Source: Amphibalanus amphitrite (taxonomy: Eukaryota; Arthropoda; Thecostraca; Balanomorpha; Balanidae). From it: a stretch of 64,000 bases of DNA. Positions 1-10,831 of this stretch are shown in pieces. A model generated the notes under the pieces. That model made no database searches. It was not told the DNA's origin and was given only the letters and a program-made list of their open reading frames with translations. The stretch lies in contig NW_024881826.1 in assembly GCF_019059575.1 (NCBI RefSeq), positions 248,001 through 312,000 of the forward strand, written 5' to 3'. The position numbers and the translations under genes are program-made. The number at the start of each line of letters is the position of its first letter. Position 1 is the first letter of the stretch.

Positions 1-14
1 AACTGCCGGGTTAA

Positions 15-867
15 CCCTCGCCCGTATTGGTGTTTTGCCAGCCTCGAACGTATAGGGGGGGGGGGCGGGTCCGTTGGACCGCCCCCCTTGCCGTTTGGCC
101 CCTGATCGAGCTAGAGCTTCGAGAAAAAAATTAAGGTCCTAGGTCATTGGTTGACTTTCCAGGTCAGGTCAATGACCCACCAGTCTGGAAAATCGGGACC
201 TGTTAGACCATCGTAAAGTGAGGTTGATGAGGGTTTTTTTTCGGGGTGCTGATCACGAATATCGTGTTAGTTTTGATCACAGATGATGTCTTAATGCATT
301 TAGGCCAGGTCAGGTCAGGTCAGGCCAATCAGTAGACGTCCTGCCTATTCATAGTACGTGTCAGCCGTTACTGACAGCTTCGTAACATGTTACGAAGACA
401 CCAAAACAACTTCGTAAATGCTCAAATGGTTGCTTAATTCGAAATCAGCTCCAAAAAGTAGCCTAAAACATTAAAACTCGAAGAAGTGAACCTAGGTCAT
501 CAAAGGTCAATGATCTGACCTGACCTTCAGGTGACCTTGACACCCACCGGCCACCATAATGCATGGGACCAACATCATATCACATGTTTGAACGCTTGAA
601 ACCGCAAAAATACTGCAAACGCGCGACTAATACTAGCCGACATACGCCGAATCGCGATTCCGGCCAAACATGGTCTCGAAAAATAGGCCACAGGTCAGGG
701 TTCATTTGGGACAGGGTCATGAACTTTTAAGGGTAAGTGTACAATTGATTGACGCGACAGTACTGAAAATTTCATCGCGATCGACCGCTTTTTACGCGAG
801 TTATTCGCGAAAAACCATGGGGGTGAGGGTCCGTTCGAACCCCCCCCCCCCCCTATACGGACGAGGG
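15..867 (-). mobile_element. TTAA element, family A (left arm copy)
   Basis: Flanked by TTAA at 11-14 and 868-871. The left end is the double type: terminal CCCTCGCCCGTATTGG, spacer, then a second degenerate copy near GCCTCGAACGTA followed by a G-run and GGTCCGTTGGACC. The right end is the simple type, a C-run then CTATACGGACGAGGG. The body carries several AGGTCA/TGACCT motifs and no credible reading frame. It is an inverted copy of 2436-3284. Confidence 0.75.
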
Positions 868-1329
868 TTAAGTCAGTTAAATTTCTTTTGCAGTTTTCAA
901 TTTAATTTACGAATTATGTTCCGGCAGCTATGGTCAAAATGAGCAGAATGCTGCTCAATGTACCAAGCGCAACTTCGTTCTCAGGCCCGCAGAGAGCGGG
1001 GATGTAAGTCAGGCACGGCCTTGGCCGTTTCCTCTGGGGCCGCGCCGTCTGCCGAGGGAGGGGAGACCTTGCCCAGTCTGAGGGAGGGGGACGACGGCGC
1101 CACCGGGACGCCCCGTCGCTCCGAGACCGGCGCTCACTGTATAAACAAGCAAAAAACGCTGGCCGTGCAAAGCTTGGCTGTGCTTTGACAGAGGAGGCAT
1201 CTAGTGGAATATTTCGTAACTACACAAACTTCTAACAAAGATGTCGCTTGAAGCGCAGTTGAGATTGTAGGTTTTGATCCAACTGAAAATTGACATCTCA
1301 AGGACGACGAAATGATGTAAATTTATATG

Positions 1330-1556
1330 AAATGGTTTTGTATGATGCGTACTTTGATTGATGCCATTAATTTTCCACTGCCTTTTTGTGTGAAACGATT
1401 TTGTACCTTGCGATTTTGTATGACACGATTTTGTATGCTGCGCTTTTGTATGTTTTGACTGTCCCCTACCCGGCCTGTTTTGTAGGTTTTGCGCGTTGTA
1501 TGTTACGATTTTGTATGTTTTGATGATTGTATGATAAGATTTTGTATGCTTTGATA
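1330..1556. repeat. TTTTGTATG-type degenerate tandem array (left arm)
   Basis: The octamer-like core TTTTGTA(T/C)G recurs about every 9-25 bp, often as GATTTTGTATG or GCTTTTGTATG, interrupted by one fixed stretch containing CTGTCCCCTACC. Further copies lie at 1745-1975 (inverted), 25690-26015 and 50065-50398, with the same order of sub-repeats. Periodic clustered motifs of this kind could be protein-binding sites; that is inference. Confidence 0.7.
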
Positions 1557-1561
1557 TGGAG

Positions 1562-1740
1562 CGCTTTTCACATGAAAGGGATGATGGAATCATACAAATG
1601 GTAGTCGGTGTACTTTCGAAGCAATTCCTGATAAATTTAATTAAATAATCATTAGTCATTTGATTAATTAATTAATTAATCAGTTGACCTGCGTTGACCT
1701 TGACTCGGTTCGGTCATGGGATAAGATGGCATCACCTGCG
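1562..1740. repeat. 179 bp spacer module at palindrome centre
   Basis: It begins GCTTTTCACATGAAAGGG, passes through an (ATTA)n tract at 1664-1681 and ends GATAAGATGGCATCACCTG. The same module recurs at about 4352-4530, 39050-39230 and 54414-54592, where it continues into a different flank. It is therefore a normal module of the composite unit on which the inverted duplication turned. Confidence 0.7.
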
Positions 1741-1744
1741 GCTC

Positions 1745-1975
1745 CATATCAAATCATACAAAATCTTATCATACAATCATCAAAACATACAAAATCGTAA
1801 CATACAACGCGCAAAACCTACAAAACAGGCCGGGTAGGGGACAGTCAAAACATACAAAAGCGCAGCATACAAAATCGTGTCATACAAAATCGCAAGGTAC
1901 AAATTCGTTTCACACAAAAAGGCAGTGGAAAATTAATGGCATTAATCAAAGTACGCATCATACAAAACCATTTCA
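1745..1975. repeat. TTTTGTATG-type degenerate array (right arm, inverted)
   Basis: Reverse-complement partner of the array in the left arm, read here as CATACAAAATCGTAACATAC and similar. On either strand its translation gives a His-Thr-Lys or Tyr-Lys-Thr-rich frame, which is a by-product of the repeat. Confidence 0.7.
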
Positions 1976-2435
1976 TATAAATTTACATCATTTCGTCGCC
2001 CTTGAGATGCCAATTTTCAGTTGGATCAAAACCTACAATCTCAACTGCGCTTCAAGCGACATCTTTGTTAGAAGTTTGTGTAGTTACGAAATATTCCACT
2101 AGATGCCTCCTCTGTCAAAGCACAGCCAAGCTTTGCACGGCCAGCGTTTTTTGCTTGTTTATACAGTGAGCGCCGGTCTCGGAGCGACGGGGCGTCCCGG
2201 TGGCGCCGTCGTCCCCCTCCCTCAGACTGGGCAAGGTCTCCCCTCCCTCGGCAGACGGCGCGGCCCCAGAGGAAACGGCCAAGGCCGTGCCTGCCTTACA
2301 TCCCCGCTCTCTGCGGGCCGGAGAACGATGTTGCGCTTGGTACATTGAGCAGCATTCTGCTCATTTTGACCATAGCTGCCGGAACATAATTCGTAAATTA
2401 AATTGAAAACTGCAAAAGAAATTTAACTGACTTAA

Positions 2436-3284
2436 CCCTCGCCCGTATAGGGGGGGGGGGTCGAACGGACCCCCACCCCCATGGTTTTTCGCGAATAACT
2501 CGCGTAAAAAGCGGTTGATCGCGATGAAACTTTCAGTACTGTCGAGTCAATCAATTGTACACTTACCCTTAAAAGTTCATGACCCTGTCCCAATTGAACC
2601 TTGACCTGTGGCCTATTTTTCGAGACCATGTTTGGCCGGAATCGCGATTCGGCGTATGTCGGCTCGTATTAGCCGCGCGTTTGCAGTATTTTTGCGGTTT
2701 CAAGCGTTCAAACATGTGATATGATGTTGGTCCCAGGCATTATGGTGGGTGTCAAGGTCACCTGAAGGTCAGGTCAGATCATTGACCTTTGATGACCTAG
2801 GTTCACTTCTTCAAGTTTTACATGGTTCTAGGCTACTTTTTGGAGCTGATTTCGAATTAAGCAACCATTTGAGCATTTACGAAGTTGTTTTGGTGTCTTC
2901 GTAACATGTTACGAAGCTGTCAGTAACGGCTGACACGTACTATGAATACCTGGCAGGACGTCTACTGATTGGCCTGACCTGACCTGACCTGGCCTAAATG
3001 CATTAAGACATCATCTGTGATCAAAACTAACACGATATTCGTGATCAGCACCCCGAAAAAACCCCATCAACCTCACTTTACGATGTTCTAACAGGTCCCG
3101 ATTTTCCAGACTTGTGGGTCATTGACCTGACCTGGAAAGTCAACCAATGACCTAGGACCTTAAATTTTTCTCGAAGCTCTAGCTCGATAAGGGGCCAAAC
3201 GGCAAGGGGGGCGCTCCAACGGACCCGCCCGCCCCCCCCCCCCCCATACGTTCGAGGCTGGCAAAACACCAATACGGGCGAGGG
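2436..3284 (+). mobile_element. TTAA element, family A (right arm copy)
   Basis: Flanked by TTAA at 2432-2435 and 3285-3288. Simple left end: CCCTCGCCCGTATAGGGG, then TCGAACGGA and a C-run. Double right end: C-run, then CATACGTTCGAGG, spacer GCTGGCAAAACACC, and AATACGGGCGAGGG. The body has a conserved GACCTGACCTGACCTGGCC stretch. A related element in unit 3 (32275-32601) has another TTAA element inserted at the TTAA corresponding to 3003-3006. Confidence 0.75.
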
Positions 3285-3288
3285 TTAA

Positions 3289-3430
3289 CCCGGCAGTTGC
3301 TGGTGTATTTCGCCACACACCACTTGCTGGGTGGGGGTGGGAGGGGGGGTGGGTAAACTTTCCCAGCCCATAGCTTGAAAACCCATAGCCCATAGCCCAT
3401 AGCTCGAGGCGCAGCGAAACGGGCGAGGCA
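3289..3430. mobile_element. Truncated double terminus of a TTAA element
   Basis: Starts at TTAA with CCCGGCAGTTGCTGG, then spacer TGTATTTCGCCACA and a second copy near CACCACTTGCTGGG, followed by G-runs. This matches the double end of the complete element at 59294-60210 and the same junction in unit 3 at 32606. The body beyond is lost and the sequence runs into a small tandem of CCCATAG units (about 3365-3400). Confidence 0.65.
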
Positions 3431-4712
3431 GCAAACAAAATAACGCTACGAGAGGCTTCTGATGAGTACCTTCAAGTGGAGTTCCGAGGTCACAGGTCGG
3501 TTCAAGATTATTTTAAATACCTGAAATTAGGCTTTTAATAGCATGGACTTTAAACCTCGAACTGGGCGTCTCTCGTAGCAAACTATGTCTCCAACGGACC
3601 CCCCCCCATATATGTACGTTCGCGGCTGGTAAAACACCAGTACGGGCGAGGATTAAGGACTTATGTGTTTGTATGCTCTTTGAAACCCCTTCCGTGACCA
3701 CGTTTTCAGCCGCTAGCATATACCTTATTGGGGGGGGGGGGGAATTCTGTTGGATCCCCAATCGTTCAGTCCCTAACCGAACTATAGCTTCGCGAAAATA
3801 TGAACGTCTTACCGTAACTAAAGGAAGCCGATGATACCCGATTTTAAGATCGCCGGTCATTGGTTGGCATTTCTATTCGGGTAAATGACTTAAAAATCAG
3901 GGAAATCGTGGCCTATTTTAACTTTTTAAAATGAGGTTGTTAGTGAGTTTTTTTCGGGGTTCTGATTTCGAATTTCGTGCTAGTTTTGATCAAAGACGAT
4001 GTATCCGTGCATTTTGGGTAGGTGGGGTCAGGTCAGCTCAACCATTAGGCGTCACCGCCGACATCCAAATGGGTGTTTACCGCCACCAACAGCTTAGTTA
4101 CACATAAAGATATGATGTGGACTGTGGAGTTTGTTAATGCAATAAGTGAATGAGAGCTTCACTCCACAAGAAATCGTTCGGGTCGGAGCTTTCAAATTGT
4201 ATTTACAAAACTTCGTCAGCGAGTCGTAATCGGGTTCAGGGGGTATCGGTCGCAAAATATGTAGCATAGACACTAAAACTATTTCTTACAATGCACAATG
4301 GGACCGGAGCGAGAATTAGCGCGACATCGGTACATTTTCGTGTTTCGTGCCCGCTTTTCACATGAAAGGGATGATAGAATCATACAAATGGTAGTCGGTG
4401 TACTTTCGAAGCAATTCCTGATAAATTTAATTAAATAATCATTAGTCATTTAATTAATTAATTAATTAATTAATCAGTTGACCTGCGTTGACCTTGACTC
4501 GGTTCGGTCATGTGATAAGATGGCATCACCTGCCAGGTCAAGTCATGACGGAACCGGAAATTCCCATAAGCAAATAATGTAGCCACCAAAACCATGATGG
4601 GAATCTGATAGCCTGATGAACTATATAACAAATAAAGTGAGGGTCAGAAAAGTGTATCAGACACTCCGATAGCAGGTACGGATATTTCCGGACAAAACTT
4701 AAATATAGTTGG
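3411..4712. repeat. Composite unit 1, left module
   Basis: Near-identical to 53463-54775 (unit 2) and homologous to 32731-33467 plus 38837-39418 (unit 3). It includes a double-type TTAA terminus at about 3600-3657 (spacer GCTGGTAAAACACC, then AGTACGGGCGAGG), a G-run at 3730-3742, the 179 bp spacer module, and a segment ending GGTCAGAAAAGTGTATCAG with CACTCCGATAGCAGG. No gene is recognisable. Confidence 0.75.
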
Positions 4713-5820
4713 CACTTAGTTTAGTTTAGTTTAGTTTATTGAGAGCATCATCAACGGGCATAGGAGGCCCAATTACAGATTAAGTCGAAAGTTAAAAATA
4801 CACTTACATATGCCGACACACATATAAATACACTTATAAAAAAAAACCAAATCAAAACATAGCAGTACCTACTTACGAACATGGGCAACTATATGAGACT
4901 TGAAAGACGCAGTGCTGCTCGTCCACACGTCTATCTCACGGTTGCAGTCCAAGAAGCCATTGCAGAGCTTTGGCATGCGACAGAAAGGACTGTTCAGCAC
5001 TGTGTTCACCCGTGCGTACGGTACATGGAAGAGAACCCTTTTTGCAGGGGGCGATGCGGCACGGCCAGCGGGAAACACTCCAGCAGATACGATGAATCCA
5101 CAGCATTACGGTGAACATTGCAGATGAACATAATATCATGCTGCTGGCGCCGCACCTTGAGGGGTGGCATGTGATGGTATTTGAGCAGGGCATCGTACTC
5201 GAAAGACACGCCCTGGACACCACACCTGCCAGATAACCATTAAAAACTTATGCTGTACGCGCTCTATTCGAGTCATGTGCACCTCTGCGGCTCCTCCCCA
5301 TACCACACTAGCGTACTCAAGAATGGAGCGTACATTGGCGCAGTAGGCAGCCAGCACAGCCTTGACATTGATACATCGTAGTGACTTGCCACCTTTGCCA
5401 GTTCGGAAGGACCTCATAAGTACGCCTAGCGCCCTATTCGCCTTACGAACAGCTGCATCCACATGTTACCGAACGTGAGCTTCTCATCCAACAGGACCCC
5501 TAGATCTCGCATCACGCTCACTCTCTCAAGCTGTTGGCCTCCCACGCTGTAAATACTGATTGTTGGGTTGCGCCGTAAAGTTAGGGTAAGTACTCTACAT
5601 TTACTTGGGATCAGCGTGAGCTGCCAACGCACAGACCATCGGTTCAGGTCGTCAAGCTGCTGTTGCAAAAAAGCTGCGTCCGCGACGGTGTCTACCTTGC
5701 TATACAGCTTAACATCGTCAGCGAACATCACACAATCGGTTTGGACGCAGTCTGGTTGGCCATTGATGAAGCAGGCGAATAACAGCGGCGACAACAGGCC
5801 ACCTTCCGGCGTGCCGGATG
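4713..5820 (-). pseudogene. Non-LTR retrotransposon reverse transcriptase, 3' part
   Basis: Minus-strand translation shows TPEGGLLSPLLF (the VPQG-type box), then FADDVKLYS, the catalytic YADD-like box, and further on LGVLLDEKLTF and LEYASVVWGG, all typical of Jockey/CR1/I-type elements. The frame shifts near 5426-5462, so the two parts lie in different frames. The 3' end is a pentanucleotide tail, (TTTAG)n on the plus strand at about 4713-4737, as expected for a non-LTR element with a short tandem tail. The 5' continuation lies about 4.9 kb away at 10728-10831, separated by a later insertion, and the segment with the first catalytic Asp is missing. Unit 3 lacks the element (39418-39420), preserving the pre-insertion site. 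An almost identical copy is at 54776-55883. Confidence 0.8.
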
Positions 5821-6599
5821 GTACAGGGACCCGCAGTTGCTTCTGTACACACTAGTATTTCAGCGTATTCTTGGCCTGTGACACCGTTGGAGGCGAATTG
5901 GGAAATGATTGTGTGCTTATTAAAACCACCATCTGAAGGGCTTTAAACTGATGTGCTGCTCTCCTAATTCAGTGAACTTTTTATGGCTATATCAGCAAAA
6001 CATTGTTTTCAGCGCTTTTTCCTGCCCCATTCCTTCTGAAACCTGGAACCGCTTATTCCATTTACTCCTGCCATCTGACGATGGTCGTGCTGACTACTAG
6101 TTCCGGCGCTAGTTACTGCTCCAGTTTTGCACCCGGCACAAACTCAGGCGGCACCGGGCCGTGGCTCGACCATGGGGAGGGTCGGACCGAGCCGACTGCC
6201 TGGGGCGCGGTTAGATCGGACGCCCTGCTGGGGAAGGGGACGAGAGTGAGGGGGAGTGGAGGAGGTGGTCACGTGGTCCGTCCAAGCTCGCAGACGACCT
6301 GACGTGTCCTGCGCCCAGCCATGTTCCGTGATCCAAAATGGCACGAGAGCTGTGGAATGTCTGGAGGAGACGCTTCGAAAGCGAACTTCAGCAGCACTAA
6401 TTTACCATATTCTGTGGAGATAAATTAATATTATCTTAATGCAGAAAAAATTGTATGCCCAAGCTGTATAAGCTGTATCTTTTTAAAAGTTGTAAATAGG
6501 ATTATTTTTAGGGACTTATAGGTTTCGTATACACATGTGAATTGTGTTACATTAAGCCGTTTCGCTGTTATGGTTACTAACTGAAGAGGTATCCTTTTT

Positions 6600-6985
6600 T
6601 TTCTCACAGGGAATGACAATACAATAACAATATAACAATACGAATAAAACCAGACGTTTCGCACAAAAAAGTGCCTCCGTCAGTGGCAAGAAATGAGTTA
6701 TTAGGCATACATGTTTTTTTTTCGATAACATCGATGAAGTAGTTATCTTTATTTTTTAAAGATATATTTTCAGCAGTTTTTTAAGCACATCATGGAAGCT
6801 TATAAACATTTGTGTATTTTATCGGCAACCCGGCTGGCCAGACCGAGACGGTGCCGCATTTAGTTCTCATCGATGTTAAACCTATACACTTATTTTTCTC
6901 CACTGACGAAGGCACGTTGTTGTCCGAAACGTTTGGTTTTATTCGCATTGTTTTTTATATTGTCATTGTCCGTGAGAAAAACATA
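6600..6985. repeat. Foldback with two degenerate hammerhead-like boxes
   Basis: Bases 6612-6661 and 6926-6973 are inverted repeats around GACAATACAATAACAATATA. Next to each is a box resembling a hammerhead core: on the plus strand CCACTGACGAAGGCAC followed by GTCCGAAACGTTTGG (6900-6936), and on the minus strand CCACTGACGGAGGCAC, a T-loop, then GTGCGAAACGTCTGG (6650-6686). Stem II (GCAC/GTGC) and a short CCA/TGG stem I can be drawn, but the core has extra or shifted bases. Boxes of this kind occur in Penelope-like element flanks. Copies lie at 56711-56747 and 56961-56997. Confidence 0.4.
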
Positions 6986-7099
6986 CTCATATGGACTGGT
7001 CTCAGTTCATATAGAAATTGTTGCACATTCATCAACACAGATAAAATGAATATTAGCCCTCACCACACATATAAGTAGAGGTAAGTAGACCGGGCCCGC

Positions 7100-8516
7100 T
7101 GTTTTACACCAATAAATCGCGGCAAAGCGAAGGATTGCGACGATTCTTTGGTGCCCTGGAGTTAATCAATTTTACAACTTCCGGAAAATTAAATAGCCCT
7201 TATCATTTTTGCATCTTGTCTGAGAATTTTAAATCCCTGAACCAAATTACCTTTAACCTGTGATTATTTTTCTCAAGATCATGTCAGGCAAGAATAGCAA
7301 TTGAAAGTCAGCGCACATCTTCTGTGTGTTTCCATAGTCGTTTCGTGATTAGCAACGTGACAACATGTGAAATATACTACATATCTAATGTTTGTCTCAT
7401 TAATTGTTGTGGGTGCCAAGGTCACGTGAAACTCAGGTTAAGGTCATTTACTTGAAATGATCTCGGTTAACTTCCTTAAATTTACACCTTTTTACTGTGG
7501 TTTTTAGGAAGTGTTGGTTTGAAATTTAGCACCCATTTTAGCATTTGAAAACTAGGCATACTTAAGTATCAGTTATAGTGCCTATGCAATATGTTGCGTA
7601 AGTGCTGGTTAACATTCTATATAGCCGGCAGAACGCCTAATGGGTGATCTGGCGTGACCCGTCCTACCCCAAATGCTTTGATACATCATCTTTGATCAAA
7701 GCAAGTGCAAATTCGGAGTCAGAAGCAAGCCAAGTCCCAGCAAACTTCACTTGTAAAAATTCTAGCAGGACCCAATTTTCCGTGCTTTTGGGTTATTAAC
7801 CTGATCTGGGAGGTCGACCAGTGACCTAGGATCTCAGCATTGACGACATAAAAGTAATTGGCTTTTTCTCGTCAGCGATGACCAGAACCCTCAAATCATT
7901 GGATTTCTCTCGTCACGAGCAGCACGCTCTTTTTTATTTTTCAGCGAAGCTCTGGCTCTTTTTATCAAGGGCCGAATGGCTGAGGGTTTCTACGCCCCTC
8001 CGCTACATGTAAGACGCTGAAAAGAAATGCCTAAATAGGTGAGGGTTAAATATCGATTGCTCTTTAAGTGCCGAAGCCCGAAACACTTTAATTTACTTCG
8101 ATAGCAGTTTTTAAGACCAACGAGCTCGAATAATATAACTTCTTGAACAATGTAAGCAACACATAAAATGAATCGTGAAAAAAGCGGCTCAAGATAAATT
8201 GAACTATGAGACACTTAATAAAAAAACGGCATAGATTAGAAACTGCACCTAACTTGCACTGGTTTTTAAACCTTTTCGTTGCAGACTGGTAGATTAAATT
8301 TTAGGATTGATTTAAGCTGATGCTCAAATGGAGCTATTCATTCGTTCATACATGCGACCATCCAATTCCATTCATAAAAGAAGCCAGTGACAAAATTGTT
8401 CATTTTAGATAAGTGTGAAATACAAACTCAATAAAAGTTTAATGATGCGGCAAATTTGACAGTTTTTATAATGAACAGACAAATAACTCTAACGAATCAA
8501 GGTTGCGAGCCCCAAA
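7100..8516. other. Non-coding interior of the 4.9 kb element
   Basis: No gene is visible. TTAA at 7609-7612 and 8046-8049 are intact empty sites for two elements present in unit 2 (57675-58852 and 59294-60210). AGGTCA-like motifs recur (for example about 7410-7450 and 7790-7830), and 7990-8045 resembles a decayed double end (TACATGTAAGACGCTG, then TAGGTGAGGG). Confidence 0.6.
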
Positions 8517-9395
8517 TAGGGGAGAGTGAGGTATAGATGAGCCAAGGGGCAAGTTTAGCCACCCCATGTTTCTCAGCTCCTATGGCGCTGATTGACTTGA
8601 GCTCCCATGTGTGCCGTTCGCTTACGATGCTGTAGTCTTTCACGTGAGACGGCAACGTTCTCACGCTCAGCACCCGGTAACATGTGGTATCGCCCCTGAT
8701 AACTAAGACATGTTTTGCCTTTAAAATGAGATGGTTGTTATCTGCGGTGCATGGTTATTTTCCTTAGCGGGTGTCATTAATCGAAAATGGCCACGGGTGG
8801 GGCAAGATGAGCCATTTTCACCTGGGGGAAGATGAGCCGGATAAGCCATTGTTGTCTCCGCTGTCGAAAACCAAACTGAGCTGCGCTTGTATATGCTGAA
8901 TAAAAATGGTAGGAAATTGTTTTTCTTTGTTGATTACACAAGTTGTAAGTGATTTGCAGATTATCTGAAGGATAGAATGATTTCTTTCGTGATAGAAAAC
9001 TTGACGAGTTATTGGAAGGCTTAAAACAGTCACTTTTTGATGGAGGAAAAAACTTTGCCATAAGTATGTATGTCATGGAGTAAATAAAAGAGCCCACTCT
9101 TCGCCGCGCCCGGGAAAAGAAGAGGTTCGCTTTTTCCTTCCATGCTCAACTTTCCCCACGACGTGTCTCAACTTACCCCCCCCCCCCCGCCCATGGGGTA
9201 AGATGAGCAACGTGCAAGATGATTTTTGACGTAGCCTTTCAGTACAAAAATAAGCGGTATAAAACATTTCTGGCCACCATTACATGCGCAATGACCACTC
9301 TGTCCGTCCAACTCGTAAACGCAGAAAAATGATCAGTAAGTTAGCCTGTAGCTTACGAAAAACAAAAGCGGCTCAACTTACCTCATTCTTCCCTA
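8517..9395. mobile_element. 880 bp element with TAGGG...TGAGCC inverted ends
   Basis: The left end TAGGGGAGAGTGAGGTATAG ATGAGCC and the reverse complement of the right end TAGGGAAGAATGAGGTAAGT TGAGCC match over about 27 bp. Within the element the phrase GGGG(C/T/A)AAGATGAGC recurs (about 8803, 8823, 9192), so the terminal motif is repeated subterminally, as transposase-binding sites often are. A C-run sits at 9177-9188. No clear target duplication was seen. A near-identical copy is at 60682-61560. The superfamily is unknown. Confidence 0.6.
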
Positions 9396-10723
9396 CGTTA
9401 CACAATTGAGGGCATTTTTTTTAGGCAATCACAGTATTTGTCAACAATGGTTGTTTGGGGGGCTGGGGAGGGTATTTACTGGCTCTTAAACTGCCCCCCC
9501 CCCCCCAAATAAAAGAAAACGAAACCGATCATCCGCGAAAAGAACTATTGAGCTCGAACCAAGGTGACGAATCGATTTATAGGTATGCAGGATGACTAAC
9601 GATGCCACTTTTTGACTTCTTGTGTCAAATAAATTCCATCATCTGGATAGCACGTCAACATGCTATTTGACATTTTACAACAAACGTAGGTAAAACAAAC
9701 AAACAAACGTACAACAAACCTATACTTTTTGGCGCGACTAGCCTCATAAACGTTCTGAAACTAAAACCGTTTCTTCGCAATTAACTTGGACCACGTCATC
9801 CCAGCTTATGCACGACAAAAATAAAATAATGCTTCAGGATCACTGGCCTGAATTCGAATGCTTAAAGTTTATTCAAAACCGGTGTGGCTGAGGCACTCTT
9901 CGCTACATCTCGTGACGGCCACCATTGTGTTTCATTTTTCGGTAAGCTATAAGTTAATAAGGAAAGGATTGGTGAGTGGGTTGAAAATAGCCCCCCTCCA
10001 CCCCCCCCCCCCTCCTTCTTCTGGAAACATAAGTAATCGAAAGATCTGGCGATGGTTTATCCACCTCCTCTGCCGCCGCGCTGCGAGGCCTCGATTCGTT
10101 CGGTATGTGGCTTCCTGAGCGGTCCTCCCCGGAGGCAAGGTGAAAGGTCATGGCCTGTATCAGAAATTTATACATTGCTGAATATGTTTTATAGTTATTC
10201 CAAGGCCTTGCACACCGTTTTATTATATCGGATAAACATTACACTTTCTTGTCAATCAATACATTTAAAGAAAACTTGATCATAATCTTATACTGCGGCA
10301 ATTGTAGTTCTGCTTACGGTTGCCTCTTTATGATACGGGCCACCACCACCTCCACTGCGCTGGAGCTCAGGCGTTCTACCCCTCCCCGCTACGGACCGGC
10401 CCTCGGGCTAGGTGTGTTAGTACTGAGCGCAAATCTGTAGTAGTCACGTGACTTTCATTCACGTAGCGGGAACGGAAGCTATAGGCGATACCAAGGACGG
10501 GCTCTGGGGAGGCAACCGGCGCGGAAAAATAGCACGATTGTAGTTTTGGAAGAATATCTGTTGCGGTAAGAGGAATTATACAAAACATACGTGCTAGGAG
10601 CAAACATGTGTTATTGCTCCATACTTTGCGCTACATTTCCTTTCTCCAATGGCCAGCACTTAGCAAATAATAGCGCAATTCTAAATTGGTAATATATGTG
10701 TACAGTAGCAACTGCGGGTCCCT
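9396..10723. other. Non-coding right interior of the 4.9 kb element
   Basis: No gene is supported. Visible are C-runs at about 9494-9507 and 9998-10011, a short CAAA run near 9695, and two GC-richer patches (10055-10140 and 10345-10440). Frames here are short and lack domains. The copy at 61561-62895 differs mainly in C-run length. Confidence 0.5.
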
Positions 10724-10727
10724 GTAC

Positions 10728-10831
10728 CTGTGTCCACCGCGAACACTTCCCTTTCACCACAGTTTAACATCGTCGACAGATTCGATGCACACGAACGACC
10801 CGGCATGAATCCGTGTTGCCTATTGCCTATT
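10728..10831 (-). pseudogene. Reverse transcriptase 5' remnant
   Basis: On the minus strand the frame contains NRQHGFMPGRSCASNL, the conserved QHGF.GRS box that precedes the catalytic Asp in non-LTR reverse transcriptases. It lies in the same orientation as the YADD-containing part at 4713-5820, and the two are separated only by the 4.9 kb element. The 5' truncation point near 10831 coincides with the junction where unit 3 passes directly from left flank to right flank (39420). The unit 2 copy is at 62900-63003. Confidence 0.7.

Larger units (their letters stand above)
872..2431. repeat. Inner palindromic segment between two family A elements
   Basis: Bases 872-1561 and 1741-2431 are reverse complements. 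The outer part contains a small palindrome around GAGCAGAATGCTGCTC and a GC-rich tract (about 975-1190 and 2110-2330). The inner part holds the TTTTGTA-type repeats. The open frames here occur as mirrored pairs in the two arms and have no recognisable domain, so I do not treat them as genes. Confidence 0.75.
11..3288. mobile_element. 3.3 kb inverted duplication bounded by TTAA
   Basis: The left arm (15-1561) is repeated in reverse complement as the right arm (1741-3284), leaving a single-copy spacer of about 179 bp. Both outer ends read TTAA followed by CCCTCGCCCGTATTGG, so the whole block is flanked by TTAA. Each arm holds one complete 850 bp TTAA element plus an inner segment with TTTTGTA repeats. 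Arm lengths agree within a few bases and differences are scattered substitutions and G/C-run length changes. Both outer ends are of the double-terminus type, which suggests inverted duplication of one half rather than a normal two-ended transposon. No transposase is encoded. Confidence 0.85.
5825..10723. mobile_element. 4.9 kb element with AGGGACCCGCAGTTGCT inverted ends
   Basis: The ends are inverted copies of AGGGACCCGCAGTTGCT followed by (T/A)CTGTACAC. They are flanked by GTAC at 5821-5824 and 10724-10727, which may be a 4 bp target duplication or part of the terminal repeat because GTAC is its own complement. It splits a reverse transcriptase: sense-strand motifs lie on both sides in the same orientation. 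No transposase motif was found. Inside are a foldback with hammerhead-like boxes (6600-6985) and an 880 bp element (8517-9395). The unit 2 copy (55888-62895) carries two extra TTAA elements. A relic of the end sequence is at about 52215-52240. Confidence 0.7.

Noticed and set aside
1201..1659. Open frame rich in His-Thr-Lys and similar frames at 50053-50511
   Set aside because: It is the translation of the TTTTGTATG array; it appears on whichever strand the repeat faces and has no start, domain or codon signature of a gene.
6003..6302. 99-residue frame repeated at 56066-56365
   Set aside because: Identity is explained by near-identical duplication of the units; no domain, signal peptide or plausible upstream context.
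9177..9190. Long C-runs as real length differences between units
   Set aside because: Homopolymer lengths differ between otherwise identical copies (for example 9998 versus 62167) and are unreliable in sequencing, so I draw no conclusion from them.
5825..10723. Interior of the 4.9 kb element as an autonomous transposon with a transposase
   Set aside because: No frame longer than about 120 codons and no DDE-type or other nuclease motif was found in either copy.
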